36,676 bases of DNA. Source: Streptomyces pinistramenti (GTDB lineage Bacteria; Actinomycetota; Actinomycetes; Streptomycetales; Streptomycetaceae). Positions within the stretch are counted from its first letter, which is position 1. Each line of letters starts with the position of its first letter. Below the pieces are notes generated by a model. The model ran no database searches. It was not told where the DNA came from and was given only the letters and a program-made list of their open reading frames with translations. Where the stretch lies: contig NZ_JAJCXB010000065.1 of assembly GCF_020564935.1 (NCBI RefSeq), positions 1-36,676 of the forward strand, in the 5' to 3' direction. Shown one piece after another: positions 28,739 through 36,619 of the stretch. The translations under genes and the position numbers were made by a program.

Positions 28739-30346
28739 ATGCACCACGCGGCGGATCGGGGGAACGCGGCGGTCGCCCCCGCCGCGGACGGCGGAGGCCC
28801 GGCGGGGCACAGACCCGCGGCGCGCGGCAAGTGGTGGCCCCTGGTCGCCATCACCCTCGGCAACTTCATGCTGCTCGTCGACGTGACGATCGTGAACACC
28901 GCGCTGCCGCGGATGGCCGACGGGCTCGGCGCGTCCTTCACCTCGCTCCAGTGGGTGATGGACATCTACGCGCTGGCGCTGGCCGCGCTGCTGATGGTCG
29001 CGGGATCGGCCGCCGACCTCTTCGGCAGGCGCCGCCTGTACCTCGCGGGCCTCGCGCTCTTCGCCCTCTCCTCGCTCGCCTGCGGTCTTGCCCCCGACGC
29101 GGGCACCCTGATCGCCGCGCGGGCCGTCCAGGGCATCGGCGCCGCCGCGATGTTCGCCACCAACACCCCGCTCCTGATGGCCCATTACCAGGGCAGGGAC
29201 CGTGGCGTGGCGTTCGGGATCTGGGGCGGCACGAGCGGCGCGGCGGCGGCCGTCGGGCCCGTACTGGGCGGACTGCTGACCGAGTTCACGGACTGGCGGG
29301 CGATCTTCCTCGTCAATCTGCCGCTGACGGCCGTCGCGGTGTGGATCACGGTGCGCTGGGTGCGCGAGTCGCACGGCGACCGCACGGCCCGCATCGACTG
29401 GGCCGGCGCCGCCTCCTTCACGGTGTGCACGGGCGCGCTGATGTACGGGCTGATCCGCGGCGGCGAGCACGGCTGGACGGAGTCCGGGACGGTCGCCTCG
29501 CTGGTGGCCGCCGCCCTGGCGCTGATCGTGTTCGTCGCCGTGGAGCGGCAAAAGCGGCAGCCGCTGCTGGATCTGCAGCTGCTGCGCCGGCCGTCGTTCG
29601 CGGTGCTGATGGCGGCGGCCCTGCTGCTCCAGGCCGCGGCGTTCCCGTACCTGACGTACGTGGGCCTGTGGACGCAGAACATCCTGGGCCTGAGCCCGGT
29701 CGCCGCGGGCCTCGCGGTGACGCCGATGGCGCTGATGTCGCTGCTCATCGGTGCGCTCGGCGGCCGCCGGCTGGCCCAGCTCGCGCCGCAGATCCCCATC
29801 GGCTGCGGCCTGTTGCTCACCGGCGCGGGCGGACTGCTGCACGCCCTGCTCCTCGACGGCAACACCGACGCCGGCTGGGCGACGCTGACCCCCGGGCTCG
29901 CGGTGAGCGGCCTCGGCATCGGCATGGCGATGCCCGTCCTGGTCTCGGCGGCACTCGGCGCGGCGCCCCCGCAGCGGGCGGGCATGGCGAGCGGCGCCGT
30001 CAACACCTTCCGCCAGCTCGGCTACGCCATCGGCATCGCCGTCCTGGGCACGGTCTTCGCCACCACGCTGCGCGACGCGGCACCGGGCACGGCGGCCGGC
30101 GGGCACGGCAGCAAGGAAGCGGTCGGCGCCGCGTACGTCTCCGGCCTGACGGACATCACCCTCCTCTCGGGCATCGTCGCCGTGGCGGCCGGCCTGCTGG
30201 TCCTGGCTGTCGTACGCCGCTCGGACGCCGGGACCGGCGCGCCGTCCGCACCCGCCGCCGGGAAGCCCGTACCGCAGGACGGGAGCGACGGGAACGGGCG
30301 GGATACCGCACCGGCCGGGATCGGGACCGGCTCGGGCGGGGCGTAG
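28739..30346 (+). CDS. MFS drug exporter, DHA2 family (EmrB/QacA-like, 14 TMS)
   Basis: A 535-residue membrane transporter. The first helix block ITLGNFMLLVDVTIVNTALP is the DHA2 motif D1 region, followed by motif A as GSAADLFGRRRLYLAGLALF and motif C as GPVLGGLLTEFTDWRAIFLV. Fourteen hydrophobic segments can be counted, as in EmrB/QacA proteins that export hydrophobic compounds using the proton gradient. The N-terminal 30 residues and the C-terminal tail of about 45 residues (Gly/Ala/Pro-rich) are cytoplasmic and poorly conserved. GGAGGA precedes ATG 28739. It is divergent from the double Lrp regulator. The substrate is unknown. Confidence 0.92.
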   Translation: MHHAADRGNAAVAPAADGGGPAGHRPAARGKWWPLVAITLGNFMLLVDVTIVNTALPRMADGLGASFTSLQWVMDIYALALAALLMVAGSAADLFGRRRLYLAGLALFALSSLACGLAPDAGTLIAARAVQGIGAAAMFATNTPLLMAHYQGRDRGVAFGIWGGTSGAAAAVGPVLGGLLTEFTDWRAIFLVNLPLTAVAVWITVRWVRESHGDRTARIDWAGAASFTVCTGALMYGLIRGGEHGWTESGTVASLVAAALALIVFVAVERQKRQPLLDLQLLRRPSFAVLMAAALLLQAAAFPYLTYVGLWTQNILGLSPVAAGLAVTPMALMSLLIGALGGRRLAQLAPQIPIGCGLLLTGAGGLLHALLLDGNTDAGWATLTPGLAVSGLGIGMAMPVLVSAALGAAPPQRAGMASGAVNTFRQLGYAIGIAVLGTVFATTLRDAAPGTAAGGHGSKEAVGAAYVSGLTDITLLSGIVAVAAGLLVLAVVRRSDAGTGAPSAPAAGKPVPQDGSDGNGRDTAPAGIGTGSGGA

Positions 30347-30368
30347 CCACGTCGGAGCGGGGAGGCAC

Positions 30369-30400
30369 CAGGGGCGACGTACGGACGTGCGTCGCCCCTG
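30369..30400. terminator. Bidirectional terminator
   Basis: CAGGGGCGAC (30369-30378) and GTCGCCCCTG (30391-30400) form a perfect 10-bp stem with a 12-nt loop, between the exporter stop and the convergent GyrI-like remnant. Confidence 0.75.
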
Positions 30401-30443
30401 ATTGCCGTTCCGGTGCCTGGGCCGGTCCCGATCGCCGCGCATC

Positions 30444-30764
30444 TCAGCCGCCGCCCGGCCCGGACACCGGCTCCTGGATCTCGGTCACCCGGTGCTCCTG
30501 ATCCCCAAGGCATTGCAGATACAGCTCCCTGGCGTAGCCGGCGGAGCGGTGGCCGTCGGCGTCGATCCAGTGGGCGAGGTGCTGGGCGGTCGGCAGGATC
30601 CGGCTCATCGGGCCGCGGTGCACCATGGTCGCCGCCTGCTCGACGGCGGGCAGCTCCACCACATCGAAGCCGCCCGCCCCGGCCCTGCTCCGGCCTGCGC
30701 CCTCGCGCGGTCGGGCCTTCGCCAGTTCCTCCGCCGTCACCACGATTCCCGCGTGCACCAGCAT
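30444..30764 (-). pseudogene. Truncated GyrI-like/MerR-type effector domain
   Basis: A 106-residue frame whose last 75 residues match the second half of a GyrI-like effector-binding domain: FDVVELPAVEQAATMVHRGP, then HLAHWIDADGHRSAGYAREL with YLQC, and a final VTEIQEPV. In Streptomyces this domain normally follows a MerR or similar DNA-binding domain and spans about 150 residues. The DNA-binding part and the first half of the effector domain are missing; upstream of the ATG the frame opens into a poly-G tract (30768-30782 on the plus strand) with no homology. Probably a 5'-deleted regulator gene. A short expressed ligand-binding protein is the alternative. Confidence 0.6.
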
Positions 30765-30948
30765 CGCGTCCCCCCCGCCGCCCCCCGTCCGCCACCCACC
30801 ATCTGGTCACTCTCCGTAAACGCCCGAGCGCACCACGCGGTTCCCGCCCGCTCCCGCGACTTCCGGGCCGCTTCCCGCCGACAGGCCCACCCGGCGCCCG
30901 TGCAGCTCCCGCCGGCATCCATGTACGCTGAAAGCATCAGTTGTAGGA

Positions 30949-30958
30949 TGACCGGTCA
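30949..30958. promoter_or_regulatory. Candidate FadR operator
   Basis: TGACCGGTCA is a perfect 10-bp palindrome 28 bp before the regulator start. It sits inside a wider GTTG-N13-CAAC arrangement (30940-30960). FadR-type regulators bind short palindromes of this size next to their own genes. Confidence 0.5.
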
Positions 30959-30985
30959 ACCGGGCACATGGAGGCGAGGAGCGGG

Positions 30986-31696
30986 ATGGCGCTGCAGGCG
31001 GCGGGACGGCAGTCCCTGGTGGACACGGTCGTCGAGGCGCTGCGCGCGCAGCTCACCGCGGGCGAGTGGAAGGTCGGGGACCGCATTCCGACCGAGCACG
31101 CCCTCGCCGAACAGCTCCAGGTCGGCCGCAACACGGTCCGCGAGGCGGTACGGGTACTCGTGCACGCCGGGATGCTGCGGTCGCGGCAGGGCGAGGGCAC
31201 GTTCGTGGTGTCCACCGCCGACCCGGGCGCCATCATGCGCGGGATCCAGCGGGCCGGTATCCGTGACGTGCTCGAACTGCGGATCGCGCTGGAGGCGGAG
31301 GCCGCCAGGCTGGCCGCCGTGCGCCATGAACCCGCCGACCTGGCACGGATGCGGGCGGCCCTGGACGCGCAGGCCGCCCTGGAGGTCGCCGAGGGCCGGC
31401 CCGCGTGCGACAGCCTGGAGCTGTACGCCGATCACGACATCGCCTTCCACAAGGCCGTGGTCGAGGCGGCCCACAACACCGCGCTGACGGCGACCTACGG
31501 CTGGTTCAGCAGCTCGGTGCGCGAGGCGCTGGTCACCGCGCTCGACGACCACGAGATCCCGAAGATCGTGCACGGCGATCACCACGCCGTCATGGAGGCC
31601 ATCGCCTCGGGCGACCCGGAGGCCGCCGAGCGGGCCACCCGCGCCCTCCTGGACAAGCCGAAGCAGGCCGTGGAAGCCCTGCTCGCCGCCCGCTGA
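30986..31696 (+). CDS. FadR-family (GntR) transcriptional regulator
   Basis: A 236-residue regulator. The N-terminal winged helix (about 8-75) has VDTVVEALRAQLTAGEWKVG, then IPTEHALAEQLQVGRNTVRE and LRSRQGEGTFV. The C-terminal FCD domain (about 90-220) is all-helical, with the metal-binding pattern DxxFH (HDIAFHKAVVEAAHN) and later His residues (HGDHHAVMEAI). FCD domains sense organic acids. ATG 30986 has GAGGAGCGGG in front; ATG 30968 is in frame but lies over that ribosome site. The transporter gene follows 104 bp downstream on the same strand and is the expected target. The palindrome at 30949 suggests autoregulation. Confidence 0.93.
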   Translation: MALQAAGRQSLVDTVVEALRAQLTAGEWKVGDRIPTEHALAEQLQVGRNTVREAVRVLVHAGMLRSRQGEGTFVVSTADPGAIMRGIQRAGIRDVLELRIALEAEAARLAAVRHEPADLARMRAALDAQAALEVAEGRPACDSLELYADHDIAFHKAVVEAAHNTALTATYGWFSSSVREALVTALDDHEIPKIVHGDHHAVMEAIASGDPEAAERATRALLDKPKQAVEALLAAR

Positions 31697-31800
31697 CGCC
31701 TCCTCTCCCGCTTTCCCTCCCTCCCGGCGGCAGGTGCCGCCGCAGCTCCACGGCGCGCCAACTGCCCGCGCACACCCCACGATTGGCGAGGTACTCACCC

Positions 31801-33081
31801 ATGTCAGGGATCAGACCCGACGCACCCTTGATCGACGCCGAGGAGGACCTGACCGCGGCACCACAGGTCACCGCGGCCCGCCGCCGGCTCCGGGCGCACC
31901 CCGCGCTCCTGCTGGCCGGCATCGTCCTCGCCTCGCTCAACATGCGGGCGGCGCTGGCCGGTGTCTCGCCGCTGCTCAGCGAGATCGGAGGCCACTTCCA
32001 CCTGGCCGCGACCGCAAGCAGCCTGGTCACGACCATTCCGCTGGTCTTCATGGGCCTCGGCTCGATCATCGCGCCGAAGCTCGCCCGCCGTTGGGGCACC
32101 GAGGCCGTGCTGTGCGGCGCGCTGGTCCTGCTGTGCGGCGGCATCGTGCTGCGGATCGCGCCGCCGGTCGTCGCGCTGTTCGTCGGCTGCGCGGTGGTCG
32201 GCACCGCGATAGCCCTGCTGAACGTGCTGATGCCGGGCCTGATCAAGCGGGACTTCCCGGAGAAGGCCGCGAGCATGACCGCGCTCTACTCCACGGCGAT
32301 GATCATGGGTGCCACCGTCTCGGCGGCCACCGCGGTCCCCCTGGAGAACGCGCTCGGCAGCTGGCAGGGCTCGCTGGCCTCCTGGTCGCTGCTGGCCGCC
32401 GTCGCCGCCCTCGTCTGGATTCCGCAGGCGGTCATCGCGCGCCGCGGCACCCATCACGGCGAGGCCGCGGCGACGCCTGCGCACACCGTCGAGACCGGCC
32501 CCCGGCTGAGCCGTTCGCCGCTGGCCTGGCAGGTCACGCTGTTCATGGGGTCGCAGTCCCTGATCGCGTACGTGATGATCGCCTGGATGCCGACGCTCTT
32601 CACCGACCACGGCATGGGCAAAAGCCAGGCGGGCCTGGTCTTCGCGTTCAGCACGCTGGTGCAGATGGCCGGTTCGTTCGTGGTGCCGATGCTCGCCGGG
32701 CGGATGCGGAGCCAGCGGCTGCTGGGGGTGGCCGTCTCCGCGCTGATGGCGTGCGGCGTCGTCGGGCTCCTGGTGGCGCCGGTGGCGGGTGCGTGGCTGT
32801 GGGCCGCGCTCCTCGGCGTCGGGCAGGGCGGCGCGCTGGGCCTGGCGCTGACGATGATGGTGCTGCGCTCCGGTGACGCACACACCGCGGCCCGCCTCTC
32901 GGGCATGGCCCAGACCGGCGGCTACCTCCTGGCGGCGGTGGGCCCGCTGATCCTCGGCGCGGTCCACCAGCTCACCGACGGCTGGACCGTCCCGATCATC
33001 CTGCTGCTGGTCGTGTGCGCCGGTCTCGCCCTCCTGGGCCTGGGCGCCGGCCGCGACCGCCGGATCGGGACGGCGGCGTAG
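31801..33081 (+). CDS. CynX/NimT-family MFS transporter
   Basis: A 426-residue, 12-helix major facilitator of the cyanate/nitroimidazole (CynX/NimT, CP) subfamily. The first helix has the subfamily block LASLNMRAALAGVSPLLSEI, followed by SSLVTTIPLVFMGLGSIIAP, the motif A variant KLARRWGTE, and later MAQTGGYLLAAVGPLILGAV. A cytoplasmic loop at about 210-240 splits the two six-helix halves. Substrates in this group are anions such as cyanate or other small organic compounds; none can be named here. ATG 31801 has GAGGT upstream. It is almost always paired with a FadR regulator in Streptomyces, as seen here. Confidence 0.9.
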   Translation: MSGIRPDAPLIDAEEDLTAAPQVTAARRRLRAHPALLLAGIVLASLNMRAALAGVSPLLSEIGGHFHLAATASSLVTTIPLVFMGLGSIIAPKLARRWGTEAVLCGALVLLCGGIVLRIAPPVVALFVGCAVVGTAIALLNVLMPGLIKRDFPEKAASMTALYSTAMIMGATVSAATAVPLENALGSWQGSLASWSLLAAVAALVWIPQAVIARRGTHHGEAAATPAHTVETGPRLSRSPLAWQVTLFMGSQSLIAYVMIAWMPTLFTDHGMGKSQAGLVFAFSTLVQMAGSFVVPMLAGRMRSQRLLGVAVSALMACGVVGLLVAPVAGAWLWAALLGVGQGGALGLALTMMVLRSGDAHTAARLSGMAQTGGYLLAAVGPLILGAVHQLTDGWTVPIILLLVVCAGLALLGLGAGRDRRIGTAA

Positions 33082-33082
33082 C

Positions 33083-33874
33083 TCACGGGCTCACGCGTCG
33101 CGCAGGGAAGCGGCCGGCGCGCGGCGGCCCTCCGGGTGCCCGCTCCCTTTCGGGGCTCCGGGATGCCGCGTCGAGGGTGACGGCCCGCAGGGTGGCGCGG
33201 CGGACGGCGCGGGCCAGCCGGGCGCCCCAGAGGGAGCGGGGCCCCGCGAACTCCTCGGCCCGCTCGCCCGGTCTGGGCGCGCGGGCCGCGACGCAGACCG
33301 CGTCGGTCGGCGTACCGGACGCGTCACAGCCGCACTCGAACAGGGCCTGCACCTTGGCCTCGGTGGCGGTGGCGACGGCGTTGACCAGAGCCGCGTCGGT
33401 CAGCGGCACCGGCAGCGCGACGAGGGTGTTGATGGTGCCGGGCCCGGGGTGCGGGAGCGTGGCCGCGGGCGGCACCGCGGCCCATCCACAGACCCCGACA
33501 CCGGCCGTGACCAACGCCTCGGCCCCGCCGTCCCGCGCGTGCGACCGCGTGCCGAGCACATCGGCCGCGGTCATCAGGCCGACGCCTGCGGCCACCGCCG
33601 TCCGCACCGCGGGACCGGGGACCGCGCCCGGACCCGCCCCTGCGCCCGCGGCGATCTCCGCCAGGTGCGCCGCCGGGTCGCGGCGCGTGTAGCCGTGCCC
33701 CACCTGGGCGTTGAGGACCCAGGAACGTGTGCCGATACCGCCGCCGAGCACCGCGCTGGAGATCATGCGCCAGCCGGGCCCGGCCCGCCACAGCAGCGCG
33801 GGCAGCGCGCCCGCACCGTCCGCGTCGCGGTGCTGCACGGTCTCGGTCGTGATCAACGGTTTCGGAGGTGTCAC
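33083..33874 (-). CDS. cbiZ: Adenosylcobinamide amidohydrolase (CbiZ)
   Basis: A 263-residue enzyme that removes the aminopropanol side chain from adenosylcobinamide to give adenosylcobyric acid, so that salvaged corrinoids can re-enter cobalamin synthesis. CbiZ landmarks: AVLGGGIGTRSWVLNAQVGH, RRDPAAHLAEIA, VGLMTAADVLG, PGTINTLVALPVPLTDAALV, then NAVATATEAKVQALFECGCD and GTPTDAVCV. The last 40 residues are basic, Arg/Pro-rich and probably not part of the fold. GTG 33874 follows TAGGGT (33881-33886, minus strand) by six bases, indicating a leaderless mRNA. No other cobalamin gene is adjacent; the nickel/cobalt permease is 21 kb away. No B12 riboswitch is seen. Confidence 0.92.
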   Translation of the reverse strand: MTPPKPLITTETVQHRDADGAGALPALLWRAGPGWRMISSAVLGGGIGTRSWVLNAQVGHGYTRRDPAAHLAEIAAGAGAGPGAVPGPAVRTAVAAGVGLMTAADVLGTRSHARDGGAEALVTAGVGVCGWAAVPPAATLPHPGPGTINTLVALPVPLTDAALVNAVATATEAKVQALFECGCDASGTPTDAVCVAARAPRPGERAEEFAGPRSLWGARLARAVRRATLRAVTLDAASRSPERERAPGGPPRAGRFPARRVSP

Positions 33875-33880
33875 GCCGTA

Positions 33881-33886
33881 ACCCTA
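33881..33886 (-). promoter_or_regulatory. -10 element for leaderless cbiZ
   Basis: TAGGGT on the minus strand, exactly six bases before the cbiZ GTG. The same layout occurs for serS, lrp and the DUF3159 gene. Confidence 0.5.
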
Positions 33887-33988
33887 CGGACCGGACGGCG
33901 GCGCCCCCTTGGGCACCGGAGGTCCCCGCGCCCCCGGTGCGGACCGGCGCGCGGCAGGGGCGCCGCGCGGGCGTGGTCGAATTGTTCC

Positions 33989-34597
33989 GTGGACACCAGT
34001 GAAGGACAGGCCAGGCCACCGCGCCGCATCCGCAACCCCCAGCGCACCCGGCAGGCGATCGTCGACGCGCTGCTGAGCGCCATCGAGGAGGGCGAAATCT
34101 CCCCGACCGCCCGGGGTATCGCCCAGCGGGCCGGGGTGTCGGAGCGCAGCGTCTTCGTGCACTTCCGTGACCTCGACGACCTCCGCCTGACGGTCGCGCG
34201 GCAGCAGGCCGAGCGGGTGGCGAAGCTGATCTCACCGGTGCCGCAGGACTGGCCGCTGGAGAAGCGCCTGGACACGCTGCTGGCTCAGCAGGAAGAAGTG
34301 TTCGCGCTCCAGATACGGGTCAGGATCGCCGCTCTCGTCCACGCTCAGCAGTCCCCGGCGCTGGCCGCGGTCATGGTGGAGATGAACCGGAAATACCGGG
34401 ACCGGCTGGCCACGGTCTTCGCGCCGGAACTGTCGGCGGTCGACGAGGCGGCGGGCGCCGAACTCCTCGACATCCTGGAACCGGTGCTCGGCTGGTCCTT
34501 CCGGTATCACCTGTCGGAGCAGCGCGGCGTGGACCGCGAGCGCGTCACCCGAGCGGCGCGCCGTACGGCCCTCGCGGTGCTGCGCGAGAAGGGCTGA
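33989..34597 (+). CDS. TetR-family transcriptional regulator
   Basis: A 202-residue TetR protein. The HTH is at about 18-65: NPQRTRQAIVDALLSAIEEG, then TARGIAQRAGVSERSVFVHF, and the helix 4 block RDLDDLRLTVA. The C-terminal domain (75-200) is helical, with LVHAQQSPALAAVMVEMNRK and a final RAARRTALAVLREKG. GTG 33989 has no ribosome site; the sequence six bases before it (TCGAAT) is only a weak -10. It diverges from cbiZ with 114 bp between starts and is convergent with the P450 gene, which may be under its control. The ligand is unknown. Confidence 0.87.
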   Translation: MDTSEGQARPPRRIRNPQRTRQAIVDALLSAIEEGEISPTARGIAQRAGVSERSVFVHFRDLDDLRLTVARQQAERVAKLISPVPQDWPLEKRLDTLLAQQEEVFALQIRVRIAALVHAQQSPALAAVMVEMNRKYRDRLATVFAPELSAVDEAAGAELLDILEPVLGWSFRYHLSEQRGVDRERVTRAARRTALAVLREKG

Positions 34598-34599
34598 GA

Positions 34600-34618
34600 C
34601 CCCGGCGGCGGTCCGGGG
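34600..34618. terminator. Bidirectional terminator between tetR and the P450
   Basis: CCCCGG (34600-34605) and CCGGGG (34613-34618) form a 6-bp GC stem with a 7-nt loop in the 26-bp gap between the convergent stops. Confidence 0.5.
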
Positions 34619-34623
34619 CGCGG

Positions 34624-35877
34624 CTACCAGGTGACCGGCAGTGTGTGGCAGCCGTAGATGGCCATATCGGTGCGGAACGGGATCTCGTCGAGCGGTACGG
34701 CCGGGCGCATCGTGGGGAAGCGCCGCAGCAACGTACCGAGGACGATCTGGAGTTCGGCGCGGGCCAGGGCCTGGCCGAGGCACTGGTGGATGCCGTAGCC
34801 GAAGGCGACGTGGCGCTGGGCGCGGGCACGGGACACGTCGAAGGTGCCGGGGTCTTCGAACGTCTCCGGATCGCGGTTGGCGGACGCCAGCGCGCACACC
34901 ACGCCCTCACCCGCCCTGAGCAGCCGGCCGCCGATCTCGACGTCTTCCAGGACGGCGCGGCGCGGACCGCTGCGGATGATGCTGTGGAAGCGCAGCAGTT
35001 CCTCGACGGCTCCGGGCAGCAGCGCGGGATCCTGGCGCAGCCGCTCGGCGGCGGCGCCGTCCCGCATCAGCGTCAGCGCGCCGAGCCCGATCATGTTCGC
35101 GGTGGTCTCGTGGCCCGCCACCAGCAAGAGACCGGCGCATCCGATCAGTTCACGGTGCGTCGGTTTTCCGTCCGCCTGCCGCTCGGTGATCAGGCGGCCG
35201 AGGATGTCGTCGGCCGGGGCCTTCTCCTTGGCCGTCACCAGCGAGTCGAGATAGGCCACCAGTTCCCGGCGGGCCGTGCCGCGCTCCCGGTCGGTGGCCG
35301 TCCGGGAGAGCAGTGTGGCGGTGAGGTTCTGGAAAAGCGGGTGGTCCTCCTCGGGCACGCCCAGCAGCAGGCCGATGACCCGCGAGGGAAGCGGCAGCGC
35401 CAGGGCCCGTACGAGGTCGACGGGGTGGGCGGACCGCTCGGTCCCGGCCATCGCGTCGCACAGTTCGTCGGTCAGCTCCTGTATCCGCGGGCGCAGCGCG
35501 TCGACCCGCTTGACCATGAACTCCCGGGTCACCATGCGGCGCAGCCTGGTGTGTTCGGGCGGGTCCGTCCGGATGAAGGCGCGGCCCTCCGCGGTGGCGT
35601 CACCTGCCATCCCGCTGCGCGGGAAGCCGGGCCTGGACGGGTCGGAGCTGAAGCGCGCGTGGTCGCCGAGCACCGCGCGGATGTCGGCGTAGCGGGTGAT
35701 CAGCCAGGCCCGGTTGCCGTCGGCGAGGGCGATCCTGGACACCGGCGCCTCGGTACGCAGCCGGGCGAGGTCGACGGGCGGCTCGAACGGGCAGCCCGGC
35801 GGCGGCTCGACGGGCCGCGGCGGGAGGGCGGCTGCGTCCACGGGGGCGTCTGCGGGGACATCCATGGGGGAGGGCAT
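34624..35877 (-). CDS. Cytochrome P450 (class I, CYP105/107-like)
   Basis: A 417-residue soluble P450 monooxygenase. The I-helix oxygen-binding motif is AGHETT (254-259), the K-helix ExxR is E293-L-L-R296, and the heme loop FGYGIHQCLGQ places the axial thiolate at Cys366. The C-helix block EHTRLRRMVTREFMVKRVD is intact. The N-terminus PPPGCPFEPPVDLARLRTEA is usual for actinobacterial P450s that oxidise macrolides, steroids or xenobiotics. AAGGAG precedes ATG 35877. No ferredoxin gene is adjacent, so electrons must come from a distant pair. The upstream DUF3159 gene is co-directional, 75 bp away. Substrate unknown. Confidence 0.95.
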   Translation of the reverse strand: MPSPMDVPADAPVDAAALPPRPVEPPPGCPFEPPVDLARLRTEAPVSRIALADGNRAWLITRYADIRAVLGDHARFSSDPSRPGFPRSGMAGDATAEGRAFIRTDPPEHTRLRRMVTREFMVKRVDALRPRIQELTDELCDAMAGTERSAHPVDLVRALALPLPSRVIGLLLGVPEEDHPLFQNLTATLLSRTATDRERGTARRELVAYLDSLVTAKEKAPADDILGRLITERQADGKPTHRELIGCAGLLLVAGHETTANMIGLGALTLMRDGAAAERLRQDPALLPGAVEELLRFHSIIRSGPRRAVLEDVEIGGRLLRAGEGVVCALASANRDPETFEDPGTFDVSRARAQRHVAFGYGIHQCLGQALARAELQIVLGTLLRRFPTMRPAVPLDEIPFRTDMAIYGCHTLPVTW

Positions 35878-35952
35878 GTGACTCCTTGGTTCCGGTTCGG
35901 CGGGCCCCGGGCGCGGCGGGGAGTGCGGGCGGTCTGGGCGGGCGGGAGTCCG

Positions 35953-36591
35953 TCACGGCGCGGGGGCGGGCTCGGGCGGTTGAGCCTCCGGGCGGCGCAG
36001 CCTGCGCCAGGTCAGCCAGCCGCAGACCGTGGCGGCCGGCTTGCCGAGCACCACGTTGGCGGCGCCGAGCAGCATGACGTTGTCCGCGTGGTAGAGCGGC
36101 AGCCAGATGACCAGGTGGGCGCACCACAGGCCGAGCCACAGGGCCGTGATCCGCAGGTGGAGGCGGCGCCTGCGGGGGTCGGACCGCCAGTCCCGCCGCT
36201 CGGCCCGCAGGAGCCGGGCCAGTGGGCCGCTCACCGGGCGGCCGAGCAGCAGCGACCCCGCGAACACGACCGCGAGCACCACGTTGAACAGCAGCTCGGG
36301 CAGGAAGAAGGCCCGTCCGTCGCCGACGTACAGGGCGACCAGCGAGTGCGCCAGGACGCCGCCGAGCGTGATCACCACGACCTTCAGCGAGTCGCCGCGC
36401 AGCAGACGGACCACGGCGACGGCCCCGCCCCCTAGGAGCGCGCAGACGGCGCCCGTCACCGGGCCGGCCAGGCCGTAGCCGGCGAGGAAGCAGCCGACCG
36501 GCACGGCCGCGTCAACTATGTGACGCAGCCCCTTGGTTGGGAGCCGTCGCTGTTCCGGGGCGGGGTTCGTTCGCGCTGCCACCCCGGTCAC
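35953..36591 (-). CDS. DUF3159-type membrane protein
   Basis: A 212-residue membrane protein with about six hydrophobic helices. It has the DUF3159 layout: LRHIVDAAVPVGCFLAGYGL, then a GVLAHSLVALYVGDGRAFFL block, FLPELLFNVVLAVVFAGSLL with LGRPVSGPL, and a late W-L-x-L-W-C-A-H segment with LPLYH. The family is widespread in actinobacteria and of unknown function. I choose GTG 36591 over the TTG 36618 because AATAGT lies six bases upstream of it, the leaderless layout seen elsewhere in this window. A perfect palindrome overlaps that -10, so the gene is probably repressed by a regulator, perhaps the one encoded to the right of the window. Confidence 0.78.
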   Translation of the reverse strand: MTGVAARTNPAPEQRRLPTKGLRHIVDAAVPVGCFLAGYGLAGPVTGAVCALLGGGAVAVVRLLRGDSLKVVVITLGGVLAHSLVALYVGDGRAFFLPELLFNVVLAVVFAGSLLLGRPVSGPLARLLRAERRDWRSDPRRRRLHLRITALWLGLWCAHLVIWLPLYHADNVMLLGAANVVLGKPAATVCGWLTWRRLRRPEAQPPEPAPAP

Positions 36592-36600
36592 TGTGCCACT

Positions 36601-36619
36601 ATTGCAGTAACACTGCAAT
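36601..36619. promoter_or_regulatory. Palindromic operator over the DUF3159 promoter
   Basis: ATTGCAGT-AAC-ACTGCAAT, a perfect 8+3+8 palindrome. Its left arm covers the -10 (36598-36603) of the leftward gene. Its right arm runs directly into AAGGAG (36620-36625), a ribosome site for a rightward gene that would start near or beyond 36630. One site could control both directions. Confidence 0.7.

Noticed and set aside
27335..30501. Very long open frames (over 1,000 codons) on both strands across the lrp/exporter region
   Set aside because: They run antisense or out of frame to genes with clear domains and have the Arg/Gly/Pro-rich composition of GC-rich shadow frames.
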